From assembly GCA_900155495.1 (NCBI GenBank), contig FTLJ01000771.1, forward strand, positions 1-56,502: DNA of 56,502 nt, given 5' to 3'. A model generated the notes under the pieces. It did no database searches and was not told the DNA's origin. It worked only from the letters and a program-made list of their open reading frames with translations. A program made the position numbers and the translations under genes. The stretch is from Porogramme epimiltina (lineage: Eukaryota > Basidiomycota > Agaricomycetes > Polyporales > Polyporaceae). The number at the start of each line of letters is the position of its first letter. Positions within the stretch are counted from its first letter, which is position 1. Shown in pieces: positions 30,410-41,600 of this stretch.

Positions 30410-31815
30410 TTACAATCCAGTCATACCACGATTGACGCCCCTCCATGCCTCTTCATACGTCGGCAGCTCCTCTTCCCCAAACCGCTCTTGGCGCACACGC
30501 TCAAGCCCAACGCGCAGCCTCTCCATCTCAATCATCAGCGCCCGCATCTCCACCGACGTCCCCGTGCCCCCGTCGCCCAGCGACCCCGCCGCAACCTCAG
30601 ACTCCGCCCACGCCCCCCACGAGCCCGAGCCCGCACCCTCCGACTCGCCTCCGTCCACCTGTGACGCCCCCACCTCCGCCCGGTGGCGCGAGGGCCCCGC
30701 AGCAGCGACGCGGGCTCGCTGACGCCCGGCGCCGCTCCGAGATCGCCGCTGGGCCACAGCGCGCGCACGCGGGCCTCGAGTGCTTGGAGGTGCATCGCGA
30801 GCGCTGCGGTGTTGTCCGTCATCGCAGCGGAGAGAGCCCCGCGGTAGCCCGAAGAGGCGGCCCACGACGACAGATAAGCGGAACTCCTGGTTCCGGTGGA
30901 GAATCCGTCTTCGTCTGCGAATAGGTCGATTTGCTGGCGCGGTGACGCGGAGCGCTGCTGCTGGGGGTTTGGGGTAGATGGCGGAGAAGAGCCTGAACGG
31001 CTGCGCCTGTCTGCGCGAGGGGCGGAGCGGCGACGGCGACGGGAGGCATATGTAGTGAGCCCGACGCCGGCGGACAACGCAACGAGTGCTCCGCCGAGCC
31101 CCCACGTGATCGCTCCCACATTCACTACTCGGCCGTGGGGGGCTGTAGGCTTGGAACTGAACGCAGTAGATGCAGCTAAGGCTCCAGACAGGCTCTGGGT
31201 GTGGGAGGCGACATCGGAGGTGGATAACGAGTGTGAAGGTGGTTCTTGTGTTATCGGGGCTGATGGGCCTTCCTCCTCGGTGGTGTATTCGACGAAGTCG
31301 AAAAGCATGAGTGACGCGTCCGTGCCTCCGGCCCTGATCTCCATCACGTGCTCCGCGTTCGGTATCGACGCATTCGCGTACACCAGAACGTGGTATAGTA
31401 TGTCGCTCGAGCTGTCTGGTTCGTGCTTGAACAGTCCCACCAGTGCGCCGTCGATGTGGAACGACAGGTTCGTGAGTGTCGTCGTCTTCGGGACCGTATT
31501 TGCGAGGAGGTAGTACACATACACGGCGGTGCCGGTGAAGTTGAAGGTGAGGAAATGTTCGGGGTAGCCTATCCCTGAGTACGTCGAGTCGTGCCAGGTC
31601 CCGTCGAACGCGCGGCTGACGTCGACGAAGGTGTGATTGATGAGGCAGCCGAGGCAGGTGTTGCCCTGGTCCCAGCGTACGTTCGAGGGAAGATATAGCG
31701 GAGTCACTTGGGAGATGCTGTCGCCGAACTTGTCGTCGATGGTGCGGTTGACCAGGAAGGCTGAGCCTGGGTGGAGATGCAGCACCTGGATGAGAAGGGC
31801 GGCGAGGAGGACCAT
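30410..31815 (-). CDS. NRTIDD-family membrane glycoprotein (member 11)
   Basis: Start chosen at ATG 31815, which gives a clean signal peptide (MVLLAALLIQVLHLHPGSAF). An upstream in-frame Met at 31896 would add 27 non-signal residues. NRTIDDKFGDSISQ, CLGC, GTWHDSTY, FNFTGTAVYVYYLLAN, NLSFHIDG, SIPNAEHVMEIRAGG, LMLFDFVEYT; membrane helix at about residues 232-256; then RRRRR. The tail changes frame near 30660-30720. A 65-nt intron 30659-30723 (GTCAGC...CACAG) restores phase and leads into VEMRALMIEMERLRVGLERV and EEELPTYEE. The donor is weak, so a frameshift is the alternative. The tail before the junction holds the first coiled coil (LALHLQ-like ALEARVRAL). Confidence 0.75.
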
Positions 31816-31896
31816 GAAGTCAGCTCCTACAGCAGAAGCCGTTGGCGGAAGCCGCAGAAGTGCTTTACCTTTCCGAAGGAACGATATTTTGGTCAT

Positions 31897-33285
31897 CCGA
31901 AGAGCGCTTTTCCGGGAGCATGACGCGACCTACGAGAACGGGGTGTGCATCTTGGAAAAACATGAAAATCATTCCCCGGATTGAGCGCGTAATACAAAAT
32001 GCCGAAGGATGACATGCGCGCTGAAGATAGAGCTATGGTCCAAGGGCAACTTCCCATGCATCTCAGTCACCGAGATCGTGTAGTGCAATAGTAGACGGTA
32101 TGACTGGAGTGATAAAGTAAACATAATCTCATCTTCGCACCCCGTCAGATTGCACCCACAAGAAGGACCCTCACGCATGCCAGCAACGCAACGTATGGAT
32201 AGACTTGAATACACACCTGATGAGCGCGCTCTGTTTGACCAGGGAACAGGGCGCGCCAGACGTACACACGCTATCACATGTCGGACGTGGTAGAGAATGG
32301 CGCGAAGGGATCTGCATGGGGTTCTGGAATGCGCTCAATTATAGCGCAGGGGAATTTCATAGTTGACGAACTGTGATGTACGGTCAGTGAGGAGATTCTA
32401 CAGCGGAGATCACGGGGAAGGCATTGTAATGAGAAACCGGGCGTTTACTTCTACGGACAATCTTATGCGGCGGGTGTCCTTCCACTCAATAGAACATGTA
32501 GTGACTTGGGAGCTCACTTCGTTGAAGCTCTGTAGGACGTTCAAGGGAGCCGAGACTATTATCGAGGGAACATCCGTGAGCGGGGACGGACGTCTTGGGC
32601 CAGGCTTAGCCGGCTTGGCTTACTCACAGAAGCGAGGGACGGTGTAGGCGTTGATGGAGTAGGCGTGCACGCTGAGGCATCATCGAGTGTGGTAAGATGG
32701 ATGGTGAGTCGAAGCGCGAGAAGGAGGGAAGTGGACGAAACGAGGGCCAGACGACCAAAAAAGACCCCAGCCCGATCGCCGCACGCAAGGGCGCGCTATC
32801 ACGTGCAGGGCGTTGGTGAGAGAGGCGCCCGCCGCGGGGGCCGTCGGCGGGAGAGCTGGGGTGTAGCCGCCCGGACTGGCTTGCTTTTCGCCGTGACATT
32901 TGCCGTCTTCAGGTCTTGCGCTTTCTATCCACGCTCACTCTCGTCACCCCAGCTCGTCGTGGACTCCTCGGGCCGCGCTCTCTCCGCCGCAGCCAAGGGC
33001 TTATGATAGATGGCCCTCCTACACGACCATTTCGCACGCAGTCCACAACCCAACATGTCCCGCCGCCCATCGTCACACTCCCATTACGTCCCTCTCCTTC
33101 CGCAAGCTCTCCCGCCGCTCGCATCTTCTCTGCAACAACCCCGGTCAGCGCCACATAGGAGGTGAACAGTTAGAATCTGGGTTCCGGTCTCTCCTGAGGT
33201 GCGTCCGCTCTCCTGCATCCTCATCCTACCGTCTGACGCTCTCCTATGTCATAGCCGCACATCCACCGCACGTCCTCAAAGCCTA
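31897..33285. other. Divergent spacer between member 11 and HET gene 1
   Basis: About 1.4 kb shared 5' region for two divergently transcribed genes. Small frames (32624-32899 minus; a 36-codon Ser/Arg-rich frame from ATG 33054 plus) are not recognisable. Pyrimidine-rich tracts precede ATG 33286. Confidence 0.45.
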
Positions 33286-35306
33286 ATGTGGCTCCTCAGC
33301 ACAGACACTGCCGAACTCCACTTCTTTCCTTCCCCGGAACAAGTCCCCGATGGCTATGCCATCCTATCTCATGTCTGGGATGACAGGGAGATGTCCTTCC
33401 AAGACCTCGTCGCTCTCTGCTCCGAGTGCGGCTCGTCCGACGCAAATCCCCGAGATCACGTTCCCTCCAAGATTCGTAACGCCTGCATCCTCGCCGCCAA
33501 TCACGGCTACCAATGGCTCTGGGCCGACATGTGCTGCATCGACAAGACGAGCAGCTCCGACCTCTCCGAGGCCATCAACTCCATGTTCCGCTACTACTCC
33601 CTCGCCTCCGTCTGTTACGCCTACCTCCGCGACGTCCCAAGCACTTCCCTCACCCGCGACGCTTTTCACAGTGGCGACTTTTGGAGTAGCGCGTGGCACC
33701 AACGAGGCTGGACCCTCCAAGAGCTCCTCGCGCCTAAGCTTGTCGTTTTCGTCTCCTCTAACTGGAAGGTCATCGGCAGCAAGGCGGAACACGCGAATCT
33801 ATTGCACCAAATAACTCGCATCCCCGTAGGCGTTCTCAGGCTCGAACAAGACCTTGCCGACGTCGACGTCTCCCAGCGGATGTCTTGGGCCGCGCCCCGC
33901 AAGACCACTCGGCCGGAGGACGAGGCGTATTCTCTCATGGGAATCTTCGGCATCAATATGCCGATCCTCTATGGCGAGGGCCGTAAAGCGTTCTACCGCC
34001 TCCAAGAGGAGATCATGAAGACTTCGGTCGACACCTCCCTCTTCCTATGGGGCCGTGTGGCCTCGCTGGCAGACCTACGGTACCATTCCCGGTCCAGGTC
34101 ATCGAAGCACGATCACCACTCTCCCGATGCATACCTCCTCGCGCCATCTCCCTCATGTTTCGATTCTGTGCGGGAAGACGTCAGGTTCAACCCATCCTCG
34201 AGAGACGACGAGAAAGTAAGTCCTCGCATCACCATTCTCGCCACATTGTCGTTCATTACCTGGGTTAGGGGAAGAGCGCCCTTCAGCGAGTGCTAGGAAA
34301 GCTCTTCAAGCACAACCAAACGATCACCGTCCCATCTTTCGCAATAACATCTCACGGCGTTCTCGTCCAAACCGCCGTCATCGAGCTCCCCACCTGCGTC
34401 ATCGCCCTCCTCTCCTGCTCTGACCGCCAGGGGCCCGTAGGACTCGTACTATCTCTCTGTCCTGACGCCACGGACCCGAGCCGACCTCTCTACCACTGCC
34501 ACTTCGACGGTGCACGCCGCATCTCTGCCCTCCTCAGACCCGGCAAGCGGAAGCTCCCGCGGACGCACTGGAAGTCCCTTTACGTCGCGCAGCAGCCCTC
34601 GTTCCGCAGCGACGCCAACCCACAGCCGCTCCCGATACGGTACATGAACTCGAGCATCACCTCGCCCTTCCGGATTGCCCTCCCCCCCACCGACCCCGAG
34701 ACGCGCTCAGCCGCGTCCCACGCGCCCTCCCGAACGCGCAGCCTCCGCGCGGCGCCCCTCGACGGCGCGCTCTCCCCGATCCCGTTCGGGTGGACCGGCA
34801 CCCCGCCGCTCACGCTCAAGTTCTATGAGGGCCAATTCCTCGCTCGCCCCTCCGCCCCGCCCAAGACGTATTGCATCTTCGTCACTCTCGGCACGTGCCT
34901 CAACCACCCCCACCCGCGCAGCGCCAGCGCCAGCTCCAGCTCCCCCTCGCCCCCCACCCGCTCCGCCTCCGCGTCCTCGCCGTCCCCGCTCACCACGGCG
35001 CCCGCGATCGGGCCGCACTGGGCCGCGGTCTCGCTGCGGTACTTCGACGACGCCTCGCCGGTGCCGGAGCACCCGCCGCCGGCGCCGCACACGTGCCCCG
35101 CAGACCACGTGTCGACGTGGCCGGGGCTCGCGCGGAGCTTTGCGGTCGAGCTGCAGGCGGACGCGGCCGCGGGCGACGCGGCGGGTGTTGGGGCGCCGAT
35201 TCGGCCGGCGTGGATCATGGAGTTCAAGCTCGCGTTCACGGTGTGTCCGCTGAATCCTGCGGGGACGCTCGTCATGCATTACCCTGTCATCGAGTCGTAC
35301 TACTAG
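33286..35306 (+). CDS. HET-domain (heterokaryon incompatibility) protein 1
   Basis: Two exons, 33286-34215 and 34287-35306, joined across a 71-nt GTAAGT...TTCAG intron, giving 649 aa. The N-terminus MWLLSTDTAELHFF leads into the HET domain: YAILSHVWDD, then KIRNACILAANHGYQWLWADMCCIDKTSS..LSEAINSMFRYY in consecutive blocks, CYAYLRDV, and WHQRGWTLQELLAP. The conserved EDEAYSLMGIFGINMPILYGEG follows, typical of Agaricomycete HET proteins. The C-terminal half is a less conserved module ending MHYPVIESYY. HET domains are TIR-related cell-death executors in fungal non-self recognition. Which partner activates this one is not visible. The Ala/Ser/Pro-rich insert at about 34900-35000 looks low complexity. 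Intact; start supported by alignment with HET gene 2. Confidence 0.9.
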
Positions 35307-35418
35307 GGGTTACACGTGTATACAGTATGCGTCAATGGCATTTCTGCTGTACATGGTCTGTTGCGGCCAGTCCTGTCCTGGGATACAGTACACCTGTTCT
35401 TCCCTTGTCGTACGGAAT

Positions 35419-36453
35419 TCAGGTTCTGTAACTCGGGAGGCTCTCGTTGTCGTCGAAACGCCGATTGCGTTCCACCTCCAGCCGCAACTCTGATATCTCC
35501 CTTCTTAAACCTTCTAACTCCAAGTGAATTTGATGAGGGATTCCGTTCGATGCTCCGTGCGGATCAGGTTGCGCCCCCGAGTCGGCTGCCCAAGGATGCA
35601 CTACTACGCTGCGAGCGCTGCCACAGGATCTACCCAACAACGCTACCTGAGCGCTCTCTCGTGGTGTTTGGAGATCATCGGCCCGCCTCGCCCCTGACAC
35701 GTCTATTCTAGCGACGCCCGACGCAGTTTGACCGAAATCACCGCAGTGGGTAAGCGATGGATCATGGATCGTATCTGTAAGTATAGGTTTAAGCGTCTCA
35801 GGACCACAAGGAAGGCTTCGCTCCTTACGGGCGGTGTCTATGTCAAAGCCCCTCTCGTTGCGTCCGCTGCTCGCGGGTTGTAAGGGGTCCATAGGAAGAT
35901 CCGAGTCTCCGGAGGACGGTTCGTCCTCCAACTCGGCATCGTTCATTTGTGGGGATCCTTCAAGGCTCAAAGGCAGTTTGGGGCGGAGTTTTTTTCGGAC
36001 TTGCTGTTGGCTACGCCGCCTAAAACGAGCATAGAAGACGAGGGACACGCCTATGAGGATGATTAGAGCGACTGCTACGCTACCACCAACGATTTTCCCG
36101 ACCAATGGACCTGGGTGGGTGGGATTGTTGGGCATTCCTTGTGAATCTGATTTATTAGAGGGGACCTCTGCATTCGTTCTTGCGGTAGAAACAGACGTTC
36201 TGGGGTTGTTGAGCATTCCTTGTGAATCTGATTTACTAGAGGGGACCCCTACATTCGTTCTTGCGGTCGAGATAGACGTTCCTGTTAGGGAGTCGCTATT
36301 CGCGCTGGTGTGCACTTGTGAGGTTGAATCAATCGTGGTCAGCTTGCTAGACGGATTCTCATCGGACGTCGTCATAGGATCTCTGCTAGACGGATTCTCA
36401 TCGGACGTCGTCATAGGATCTCTGCTAGACGGATTCTCATCGGATGTCGTCAT
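35419..36453 (-). CDS. NRTIDD-type stalk/TM/tail protein (member 9), 5' end unresolved
   Basis: Open 344-codon frame on the minus strand. From the N-terminal side: three near-identical 13-residue Ser/Thr units (MTTSDENPSSRDP), then two units around TARTN..VPS.KSDSQGM, then a membrane helix (VGKIVGGSVAVALIILIGVSLVFYA), RFRRR, and a long tail. The tail holds HQIHLELEGLRREISELRLEVE and ends ESLPSYRT. The frame continues upstream of Met 36453 to an acceptor-like CCTCAG, so this is probably a 3' exon. Upstream DNA to about 36700 is alignable with the region before member 8. No NRTIDD ectodomain is found, so this pair seems to have a different, unidentified extracellular part. Sister of member 8; tail also related to member 12. 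Confidence 0.7.
   Translation of the reverse strand: MTTSDENPSSRDPMTTSDENPSSRDPMTTSDENPSSKLTTIDSTSQVHTSANSDSLTGTSISTARTNVGVPSSKSDSQGMLNNPRTSVSTARTNAEVPSNKSDSQGMPNNPTHPGPLVGKIVGGSVAVALIILIGVSLVFYARFRRRSQQQVRKKLRPKLPLSLEGSPQMNDAELEDEPSSGDSDLPMDPLQPASSGRNERGFDIDTARKERSLPCGPETLKPILTDTIHDPSLTHCGDFGQTASGVARIDVSGARRADDLQTPRESAQVALLGRSCGSARSVVVHPWAADSGAQPDPHGASNGIPHQIHLELEGLRREISELRLEVERNRRFDDNESLPSYRT
36130..36290 (+). repeat. Two copies of a 75-bp direct repeat in stalk
   Basis: Blocks starting at about 36130 and 36205 share most bases (GCATTCCTTGTGAATCTGAT...GTTCTTGCGGT). They encode the duplicated SKSDSQGM/TARTN segment of member 9's extracellular stalk. Confidence 0.8.
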
Positions 36454-36465
36454 GGGATCTCTGGA
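36346..36465 (+). repeat. Three tandem 39-bp repeats in stalk
   Basis: Three adjacent 39-bp units (CTAGACGGATTCTCATCGGA...) encode MTTSDENPSSRDP on the minus strand. They differ by only a few bases, so expansion is recent. Length divisible by three keeps the frame whatever the copy number. Confidence 0.92.
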
Positions 36466-37698
36466 AGCCTGAGGAGAGCGAGTCTAGAGAACGGCCATGT
36501 AAGACGACTGCAAAGGAAGATTACTATGGATTGAGTACGATACCGTGACAAAGGACCCCGGATTGGGTAGCGGAAGCAGTTCCCTGAGCGCGGCCATGAG
36601 AGGCACGGCGACATCAAATTCTTCTCTATGAAGATCGCCGTGTGTGCGTGGGGGATGGAGTATTTGTCATTTCTATCCGAAGAGAAGCTCTTGTAGTTAT
36701 AATGTATGGATTTTCAAATTCATCACCGTGAACCGCCGTGTTGTGATCATAAGATCACGATGGAGCTAGCTTGACACACGATATTTATCACTTGTTTTCT
36801 TCATAAAGGGACTTTTAGGGAGGACGGTCGACAGCTTCCGAGACTGAGAGATGAGACGGGACGAATACGAGAAGGGTACAGATTAAACCACACTAAATTT
36901 GCCCCATACTGTCAATATGATGCAAAGTTGAGCCAAGAGCTCCAGAACGAGGGAATGAGGTGAGAACACGCAAGGACACGAAAACGAGGGGTGAGCTCAA
37001 CTAAGCTAAACCGTCATTCTATCAGTGTAAGCATACGGACGTCTGAAAATGGGGGACCAACACGCGTTGTGTGCGCCAACAGGTCCTTCCTTTCTTGAGC
37101 CTTTCGGGTCGGCTCTAAATTGAAGAACCATATCCTCTAACGGTTTGTGTGGTCTAGGTTGCGGCATCTAATCGGATAACCTAAACTGCACCACTGCGTT
37201 CCCTCAGAGGTTGTTCCGAAGAACTCAGCCTTCCTGGGTCCCTTCCATTTGGTATACTACTACAACGTCATTCAATGTGTGGTGTATCTCTTCCCGTGCC
37301 TATTCTGTGGAATCACATGTGTAATATCTGTATGTACTTTTATACCTCTTCGTTCGGATAATAATGGCCTCAGGAACCACTGTATAACGAGTCACGCTCC
37401 TTAGTTACTCGTAGTTGCCCGTAGCTGCCCGTCGATTTAAGGACTCATATGAAGATCGCTTTTCGGGACGCGTCTACAATATGATATACAGCCTATCCAA
37501 GACATGGAAGACCACATGCATACTCATAACTACCATGGCTTCCACATTGTACCGTCAGCTGAGTATGGCTACGCGTATGATATGCCTACATTTTACCAAA
37601 GGCTGGCAGTATCTTTTCGGGGGGAACTTGAAGAAAATAACCCTTTTCCTCCTTTAACGTCAAAGCCCGTAAAACATCTATAACATGCCTCATGGACT
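36454..37698. other. Spacer upstream of member 9
   Basis: About 1.2 kb. The 36500-36760 part probably holds diverged 5' exons of member 9 (alignable with 25190-25390). The rest is AT-rich with no supported gene. Confidence 0.4.
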
Positions 37699-39439
37699 TT
37701 ATTCCCTATAGCTTGGTAGACTCTCCTGATCATCGAACCACTCGTCTCGTACTAATGCCCGCCGCAGAACTCGCACTTCATTCCTCAGCTGCTCCAGTTC
37801 TGCATTGTAATGGGGGGAAGCTGTGTGCATCGTTTCGTGTGCAATTACGCGCCCTTCCGGTACGTCCGCCTGTCCATGGAGTTCTCGAAGATGTGGCTCC
37901 ATCCCTGCAATGAGAGGCCCTGTTCTGTCGGCCGCGTCCTCTGTAGTCTCCTGTATCTCCTGCGAGAGGTTATACATAGCGAGCTCGTTGTCGCCTTTTC
38001 CTATAATGAACAAGAATAACATTATAAAGGGACGGCGAATATATAGCTATGAGTAAACTCACGAAGATTACAAACAGGGGCTGGAGAAGCAGTGACCACA
38101 GTGGGGCCGATACTATCACCCAATGGAACATCGGATCTTGGTGGGACATGCATAGACAACTGGGAATTGGTTGGAGAAGTGGGGGTACGCAGGATATTCG
38201 GTGCTATGGAACCGCGGAGAGCATAGCAAAACATGATTGTAAGACGAGGTAATCATGTACAGGGAATCTCTGATACTCACCGGAATATACAGCCAACACG
38301 CTAGACATCTGATCACCTGGAGGGTTGTCGGATATTTCCTGAAGTGAAGAACCAGTAGTAGAGCTGTATCTACGTTTATGAGTTACTACCGGTTTCTCCG
38401 ACAGGTGCGGATCGAGTTGAAAGACGGAGCAGCGGCGGGTGCTGGCCCGCCGGCGTCTGCGGTACATGAGGAAGACGAAAATAGATGTAGCTATTACTGC
38501 CACCGTGGCACCAACACTAATCCCGACGATATTCGGGGGAGTCGAATGGCTTGTGGGATTGGAGGGAGACGTGGGGGACGAATGGCTTATGGATCTGGAA
38601 GGGGATGTGGGAGACGAGATGGCGGATGTGGAATGTGGCAGGGGAGACGTGGTGGGTATGTTAGAGGGAGAGTTTGGTAGCGCACTTGATGAAGGCCCCA
38701 GAGAAGAGTTTGAAGAAGACTCGGATGGTGAGTTTGAGGACTTTGAGATGGATGATGTAGGCCCGTTACCAGAGTTAGACGTCAGAGAGCCCGTATTGGT
38801 AGCGGATGTAGACAGGCCTGGGGAAGACGTTGGATCTTGTTCATCGTCGAATGTATAGACGACATAATCAAAGAGACAGGAACTGGTTGTATCTGTGCTA
38901 GGAGTCTCCGCTCTGATTATGAGTGTATGCGGGTTGTTCGACAGATGCGTCTGTGAAAAAACAGGCACATTGTATTGATATCTTTCTCCGCCGTTGGGAT
39001 GAGCTTCCTGGAGGTACTGTCCCGTAAAGTCGCCATCGTCGATTGTGAAAGTGAGATTCGTCATCGTTTCGAGGAGAAGAATGTTGAAAACGTAGACTGC
39101 GATACCCGAAAATACTACAGTGACATTCTGCGGCTGTGGATCTCCTGCTTCGAGCATCACCGAATGCCAAGTGCCCTTGAAGACTTGACCGCCATCGACG
39201 CCATCGATAGTACCGCATCCATCGCTCGGACTGCAGCCTTCGGTATTGGTTGACCACTGGTTTGAGCGCGATCCGGCATCAAATTGTGGTACCTCGCCCG
39301 TCACGCTGTCCCCAAGCTTGTCATCGATTGTACGGTTGGATAGCGTGGCCACAACTGGAAGCGGGGTAATGAAACAGGGAGAGAATGTCGTTAAAAATGA
39401 TAAGTGAAGGGCCGTCAAGAGTCGCATATCCGCTATCAA
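37699..39439 (-). CDS. NRTIDD-family membrane glycoprotein (member 12), three exons
   Basis: Exons 39439-38281, 38203-38063 and 38000-37699, separated by 77-nt and 62-nt introns. Both are phase 1, with GTGAGT donors and TAG acceptors, giving 533 aa. NRTIDDKLGDSVTGEVP, then a Cys pair spaced differently from the usual CxxC (CSPSDGC), GTWHSVML, FSGIAVYVFNILL, NLTFTIDD, HLSNNPHTLIIRAE and CLFDYVVYT. Very long Ser/Thr/Pro stalk (about 80 residues rich in SPTSPS), consistent with heavy O-glycosylation. Membrane helix at about residues 298-320, then RRRRR. The tail ends with ELEQLRNEVRVLRRAL and ESLPSYRE. The most divergent ectodomain of the complete members, with a tail like members 8 and 9. Confidence 0.85.
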
Positions 39440-41600
39440 TTGTTCAGCATATGAGACGACCTAAAGGGGATACGGAGGGACGTACTCTACGCGGGAGGGA
39501 AGGCAGCAACAGCACCAAGAGTACCCCAATGGTAGAGTGTTATACACTCTAGGGTAGCACTATGGGAACTATGGAGTGAAACTGGAGATCACCGATGCAT
39601 GTGACGGCATCATCCCGATAAATAGACTACTCTTTAATGAGAACTTAGATAGACATCTCCTTGTCGCGAGGAAGGTGTTATCAAAGTCCAGCGAAGCGAA
39701 GAGCTCTTATCATGGATGTCAGCGTTATGTTCACAACAAATCACGGAATATGATATTGAGATTTTCAGAATAGACCACATACCTTGAAGACACGATGTCT
39801 AAGATCGAAGTCGTTGTCGGGAGGATACCGATCGAAGAGAAGTCCGTGACCTCTAGCAAGCCTCCGGTTTCGACAGATGCGCGTACATTCCTACCTACGA
39901 CATCTAAGGCACAACGGCGTATGATACAATGTGCGTAGCCATACACCGCGACCCGGGCCTCCTTCTAAGAGACGGGAGCATATGCGAAGGGAACATTGCC
40001 TCCTGCAGGATGCTGGTGATCCGCCGAGACAGCAACTCAGACTGCTTCTAGACACGTGAGTTCGGCAGGCATCTGGACAAGGCAACATTAAGATGTGTTT
40101 GTAGCTTCATAGACAGATACCCACGAGATTAAGCAAGCCAGAGGGGCCAGAGGGAGGAAGATTCAACAGTGAGACTGAACCTTCACGCGATTGGGGTTCT
40201 TTGCGGATGCTATAAGCAACATTCCATAAATATCTTCTCTCGTGACAATGGCGTTGACGCGTGATCGTACTGTTGACAAGATTGACATCGAAAGCGAAGC
40301 CTAAGCCATGTTGCACTATGGGCAGAGAGTACGCAGGATGTGAGATTGTGGTCCATACCTGATATATCTTCCCTCATGATACTCCAACCATGCGCGATAG
40401 GAAACCCTTCGGAACGTGCTAAATGTATGGAGAACCCTCGATAGCATCCCTGGTCGGATGGTGGGCGTGGCCACAGCCTGTTAAAGGAAGAAAGATGCTA
40501 TCTTCAGCGCCCTAACGATCATGAGTACTTGTCCTCTGACTTATGGGACATGATTCGAACCATACCCCTGCATCGGGGCTTGCTGGTTTGAGAAAGTGAA
40601 GTATTTGGGTTGAAACGAAGACCTTTGGTTTCCTGCTGCATATTTAATGATGAGGGAAACATTGTGTTCCCACACTCATCTGGACCCGTGCGGCCTAGAG
40701 TCCTGCCGAGCACCTCAAGAAGACCTCGATATCGTACCTCGTGTGCGACAGGACTGTGGCAGTCGCGATCATGCTCTTGACACCAATAAGGGTGACACCT
40801 ATAGCAGGCTCCCTGGGGAAGGGATGGCGCGAGCGAAGATTGTCATTAATTCGGTTATAGAGACATTAGCAAAGATAACACGCTCATAGAAAGGTAGGGG
40901 TAGATACCTGATATAGTCTATGATGTTCTTTGGTCATAGCTTAGTAGGTAAGATGGCGAATTGGGGAGAGGACGAAGTTTGGATATAACAACTCACTTGA
41001 GCTGCATCGATGACGACCCAGAGGACGTCTATTTCAGAAAATTTGTTGGCGATGACGACATGCTATGAGCGAAGAGTCGTGATAATAGGGAACGTTAGTC
41101 GGAGCACCCCTCAAGACGACATGCCCACTATATGATGGAGGACGGCGCGACAGCCATGTACAGTATACGGAGACAAAGAGTTGACAAGGGAAAGAGGAAA
41201 TAGAGAACAAGCTCGGATTCTACCGGGGAGCACGCATTCAGGGGAGTTTGACACGCGGCCGCATTCCGGGCCGAGGCCTATCTCTTTCTCTGCTACTCGG
41301 CTACGCTGGCGGTAGTTCGCCTTCTCCGCAACGCTCTGCGCGCGCGAGCGTCACTTCTAAACACGTAGTAAGCATGCGCTTCTGAGAAAGATGGTAAGGA
41401 CTTGGGTGATTGAGAGGTCTTGATATGAGAAGGTTCCAAGGTTGCACTGCGAGACGACAGCACCTATCGTGGGCGATAGGACAATCCTGGATTCTTAGGT
41501 GGGCTGAGCGGGAAAATCACTCCCATGAGTGGATAGATACACACGAAACCGTGCCCGTTATTCTGCTTCAACAAAACACCAATGCAGTTACTTACATCAT
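39440..41600. other. 2.1-kb spacer, no gene recognised
   Basis: Between member 12 and the F-box gene. Only short frames, none with motifs, signal peptide or credible splicing. A short motif (ACCTGATATA) recurs near 40357 and 40908. No transposon termini or tRNA seen. Confidence 0.4.

Noticed and set aside
30659..30723. Member 11 called a pseudogene because of the tail frame change
   Set aside because: A 65-nt GT-AG interval restores phase exactly and leads into the expected tail end, so an intron is at least as likely as a frameshift; kept as CDS with reduced confidence.
36346..36465. CRISPR-like repeat-spacer array
   Set aside because: Three contiguous 39-bp units without spacers, inside a coding frame of a eukaryote; they are minisatellite-type coding repeats.
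39440..41600. Transposable element in the long gene-free stretch
   Set aside because: I could not see terminal repeats, a transposase or reverse-transcriptase motif, or a target-site duplication.
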